This document shows, one piece after another, positions 15,166 through 16,842 of a stretch of 16,842 bases of DNA. The position numbers were made by a program, and so were the translations under genes. Within the stretch, counting starts at the first letter, position 1, and each line of letters starts with the position of its first letter. Source of the DNA: Candidatus Fermentithermobacillaceae bacterium (GTDB lineage Bacteria > Bacillota > Sulfobacillia > Fermentithermobacillales > Fermentithermobacillaceae); the NCBI GenBank assembly GCA_012842105.1, contig DUTL01000283.1, forward strand, positions 1 to 16,842, read 5' to 3'. Below the pieces are notes generated by a model, which saw only the letters and a program-made list of their open reading frames with translations, was not told where the DNA came from and did no database searches.

Positions 15166-16350
15166 CTATCTTTCGACTATCACGGCTATTCCCATACCAC
15201 CGCCAATACACATGGTGGCCAGGCCCTTTTTTGCATCCCGCCGCTTCATTTCATGCAGCAGGGTAACAAGCATTCTGGTGCCGCTGGCTCCGATGGGGTG
15301 CCCCAGAGCAATTGCGCCGCCATTGACATTCACTATGGAAGTGTCTAGTTTCAGTTCTTCTATGCCTGCAAGAGTCGTAGAAGCAAAAGCCTCATTCAAC
15401 TCGATCAGATCGATATTTTCAATGCTCAACCCTGCCTTCTTGAGAGCCTTCAAGGTTGCAGGGACCGGCCCCGTGCCCATTATTTCCGGCCCGACGCCTG
15501 CCGACGCGTACGCTCGAATGGCGGCAATGGGCTCAATTCCCAGCTTTTCGGCTTTTTCAGCCGCCATAACCACCACGGCTGCAGCGCCATCATTGATACC
15601 CGAGGCATTTCCGGCAGTTACTGTGCCGTCCTTCTTAAAAGCCGGACGCAGCCTTGCCAGTTTTTCCGGGGTCGTGCCAAACCGAGGGTGCTCATCCTGG
15701 TCAAAAACTACCGGTTCGCCTCTTCTCTGGGGAACTTCAAAAGGCACTATCTCATCCTTAAAACGCCCTGACCTAATGGCTTCTTCGGCCCTGTTTTGGC
15801 TCCGCGCCCCGTAAGCGTCTTGCTCCTCACGGGTTATTTTCCATTTGACGGCCACGTTTTCCGCTGTAACGCCCATATGCGTATCCCCAAATATGCACCA
15901 AAGTCCATCAAAGACCATTGAATCGACGATTTCGCCGTGGCCCATCCTGTACCCGGACCTTGCCTTGGGAAGTACATACGGCGCCATATTCATGTTCTCG
16001 GTTCCGCCTGCCACAATCACGTCAGCGTCTCCCGCTGAGATAGCCTGGGCAGCCATTACAACGGATCTCAATCCTGACCCACACACCTTATTTACAGACG
16101 TGCACGGCACCTCAACAGGTATGCCTGCATGCAGGGCTGCCTGTCTGGCGATATTCTGCCCTTGTCCTGCCCCCAGTACATTGCCCATGATTACTTCATC
16201 TACCAACGAAACATCAATTCCGGCGCGCCTTACAGATTCTTTGATTACAGTTGTCCCTAACCGGCTTGCGGAAATATTTGACAGCGAGCCCCCAAAAGCT
16301 CCTATAGCAGTTCTCACTGCGCCTACAACAACTGCTTGCCTCAACGCCAT
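15166..16350 (-). CDS. Thiolase (acetyl-CoA C-acetyltransferase family)
   Basis: The 394-residue protein is a full-length thiolase. Visible are the acyl-accepting C90 in NKVCGSG, NEAFA (319-323), GHPIGASG with H351, and C381 in CIGGGMG. Such enzymes cleave 3-ketoacyl-CoA to acetyl-CoA and a shorter acyl-CoA, or condense two acetyl-CoA. The sequence best fits the acetoacetyl-CoA/degradative group, but chain length cannot be read from it. The ATG follows AAAGGGGGAGG directly. It begins 9 bp after the stop of a CoA-transferase subunit, so the two likely act in one pathway, for example activating an acid as a CoA ester and then processing the 3-ketoacyl-CoA. Confidence 0.96.
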   Translation of the reverse strand: MALRQAVVVGAVRTAIGAFGGSLSNISASRLGTTVIKESVRRAGIDVSLVDEVIMGNVLGAGQGQNIARQAALHAGIPVEVPCTSVNKVCGSGLRSVVMAAQAISAGDADVIVAGGTENMNMAPYVLPKARSGYRMGHGEIVDSMVFDGLWCIFGDTHMGVTAENVAVKWKITREEQDAYGARSQNRAEEAIRSGRFKDEIVPFEVPQRRGEPVVFDQDEHPRFGTTPEKLARLRPAFKKDGTVTAGNASGINDGAAAVVVMAAEKAEKLGIEPIAAIRAYASAGVGPEIMGTGPVPATLKALKKAGLSIENIDLIELNEAFASTTLAGIEELKLDTSIVNVNGGAIALGHPIGASGTRMLVTLLHEMKRRDAKKGLATMCIGGGMGIAVIVER

Positions 16351-16359
16351 CCTCCCCCT

Positions 16360-16760
16360 TTAGCTTGCCTGGCGCCCAATTATTAATCTCATAGGATCTA
16401 CTTCTTCCCTGAGTATCCTTAACTCCTCCTCAGTAGGCGCCAAAGATATCTTAAGATCCTCATCCCACATCACTTCGAAGCCGGTATTCTTGATGATGTC
16501 TTCTTTTGTAATTCCAGGGTGGATTGATTCAACCTTCATGTACTTTGTCTCCCTGTCAAACCCCATGACACAAAGGTTGGTGATTACCTTGTAGGGGCCG
16601 GTATCAGGCGGAAGCCCAGCGTCTTTTCTTGCCCCGGGGCCTGTCAAATACCCGGGGGTCGTAATGAAATCGGCCTTCTCAACGAAGCGCCTGGCGTCAT
16701 GAGGTGAAATCATCAATGTACGCCAGCACAAAGAAGCCAGATCATTAGCTCCTCCCGATC
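16360..16760 (-). CDS. Class I CoA-transferase, beta subunit (glutaconate/IpdB-type), 5' part lost at a fold-back junction
   Basis: The C-terminal part of a two-subunit CoA-transferase is encoded here. From 16758 the frame reads SGGANDLASLCWRTLMISPHDARRF and continues through GYLTGPGAR, YKVITNLCVMGFD, NTGFEVMW and REEVDP to the stop at 16360. This matches the C-terminal half of the glutaconate CoA-transferase B / IpdB-like family. The SGGAND segment, upstream of the first possible start (TTG at 16731), shows the real gene is longer. Upstream of 16758 the reading enters the reversed copy of the gene and soon meets a stop, so the N-terminal half (over 100 residues in this family) is missing. 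The alpha subunit would normally precede it. The gene overlaps the inverted repeat at 16642-16842. Substrate is not readable from the fragment. Confidence 0.85.
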
Positions 16761-16842
16761 GCGTACATTGATGATTTCACCTCATGACGCCAGGCGCTTC
16801 GTTGAGAAGGCCGATTTCATTACGACCCCCGGGTATTTGACA
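16642..16842. repeat. Exact 82-bp inverted repeat with 37-bp spacer reaching the window end
   Basis: Bases 16642-16723 and 16761-16842 are exact reverse complements, separated by 16724-16760. One arm is coding sequence of the CoA-transferase subunit; the other is its reversed copy and codes for nothing sensible. Reading across the spacer the true gene continues to about 16758 and then breaks. A hairpin with a partial gene copy, ending at the sequence end, is typical of a fold-back chimera from amplification or of an assembly error. Confidence 0.95.

Noticed and set aside
15146..15814. 222-codon plus-strand frame opposite the thiolase gene
   Set aside because: It lies fully opposite conserved thiolase codons, has low-complexity Ala/Ser/Pro content typical of antisense frames, and shows no recognisable domain.
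16642..16842. Terminal palindrome as a telomere hairpin or transposon end
   Set aside because: The arm is plain CoA-transferase coding sequence, with no transposase, no target duplication and no AT-rich telomere-like sequence.

Overview
The window looks like a chromosome segment of an anaerobic, low-to-mid G+C Gram-positive bacterium of the Clostridia type. The evidence is the alaS-ireB-ruvX gene set, an S-box (SAM-I) riboswitch in front of a met ABC-transporter operon, strong GGAGG-type ribosome binding sites, a lipobox substrate-binding protein, a bifunctional fructose-1,6-bisphosphate aldolase/phosphatase, and two aldo/keto-reductase proteins carrying 2[4Fe-4S] ferredoxin tails. I cannot place the genus. 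All genes except dinB lie on the minus strand.

In transcription order, the right end (16842 to 15166) holds a truncated class I CoA-transferase beta subunit followed 9 bp later by a thiolase, a pair that would handle CoA transfer to, and thiolytic cleavage or condensation of, acyl-CoAs. The last 200 bases are an exact 82-bp inverted repeat around a 37-bp spacer. It runs to the window end and destroys the 5' part of the CoA-transferase gene, so it is most likely a fold-back chimera or contig-end artefact. Next come dinB (DNA polymerase IV, plus strand, 13934-15115) and, divergent from it, an AKR-ferredoxin protein (12879-13835) with a possible 10-codon leader ORF. An MFS permease follows (11298-12686).

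The central block (8620-11165) is a methionine-uptake operon: promoter, SAM-I riboswitch, intrinsic terminator, then metN, metI and metQ. MetN lacks the C-terminal regulatory domain of long MetN proteins, so control may rest mainly on the riboswitch.

The left block (1-8349) is one co-directional run: proS, alaS, ireB, a rhomboid protease, a type V FBP aldolase/phosphatase, a second AKR-ferredoxin protein and ruvX (cut by the window start). A good sigma-A-type promoter precedes proS. The usual Firmicutes cluster alaS-ireB-ruvX is interrupted here by three genes, and two of the gaps hold strong perfect hairpins without T-runs. The second AKR-ferredoxin protein has Arg where its paralogue has the catalytic Lys.

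I found no mobile element, CRISPR array, tRNA or rRNA, and no clear novel multi-gene system. The most useful leads are the divergent AKR-ferredoxin pair, the leader ORF, the intercistronic hairpins, and the contig-end palindrome, which should not be mistaken for biology.
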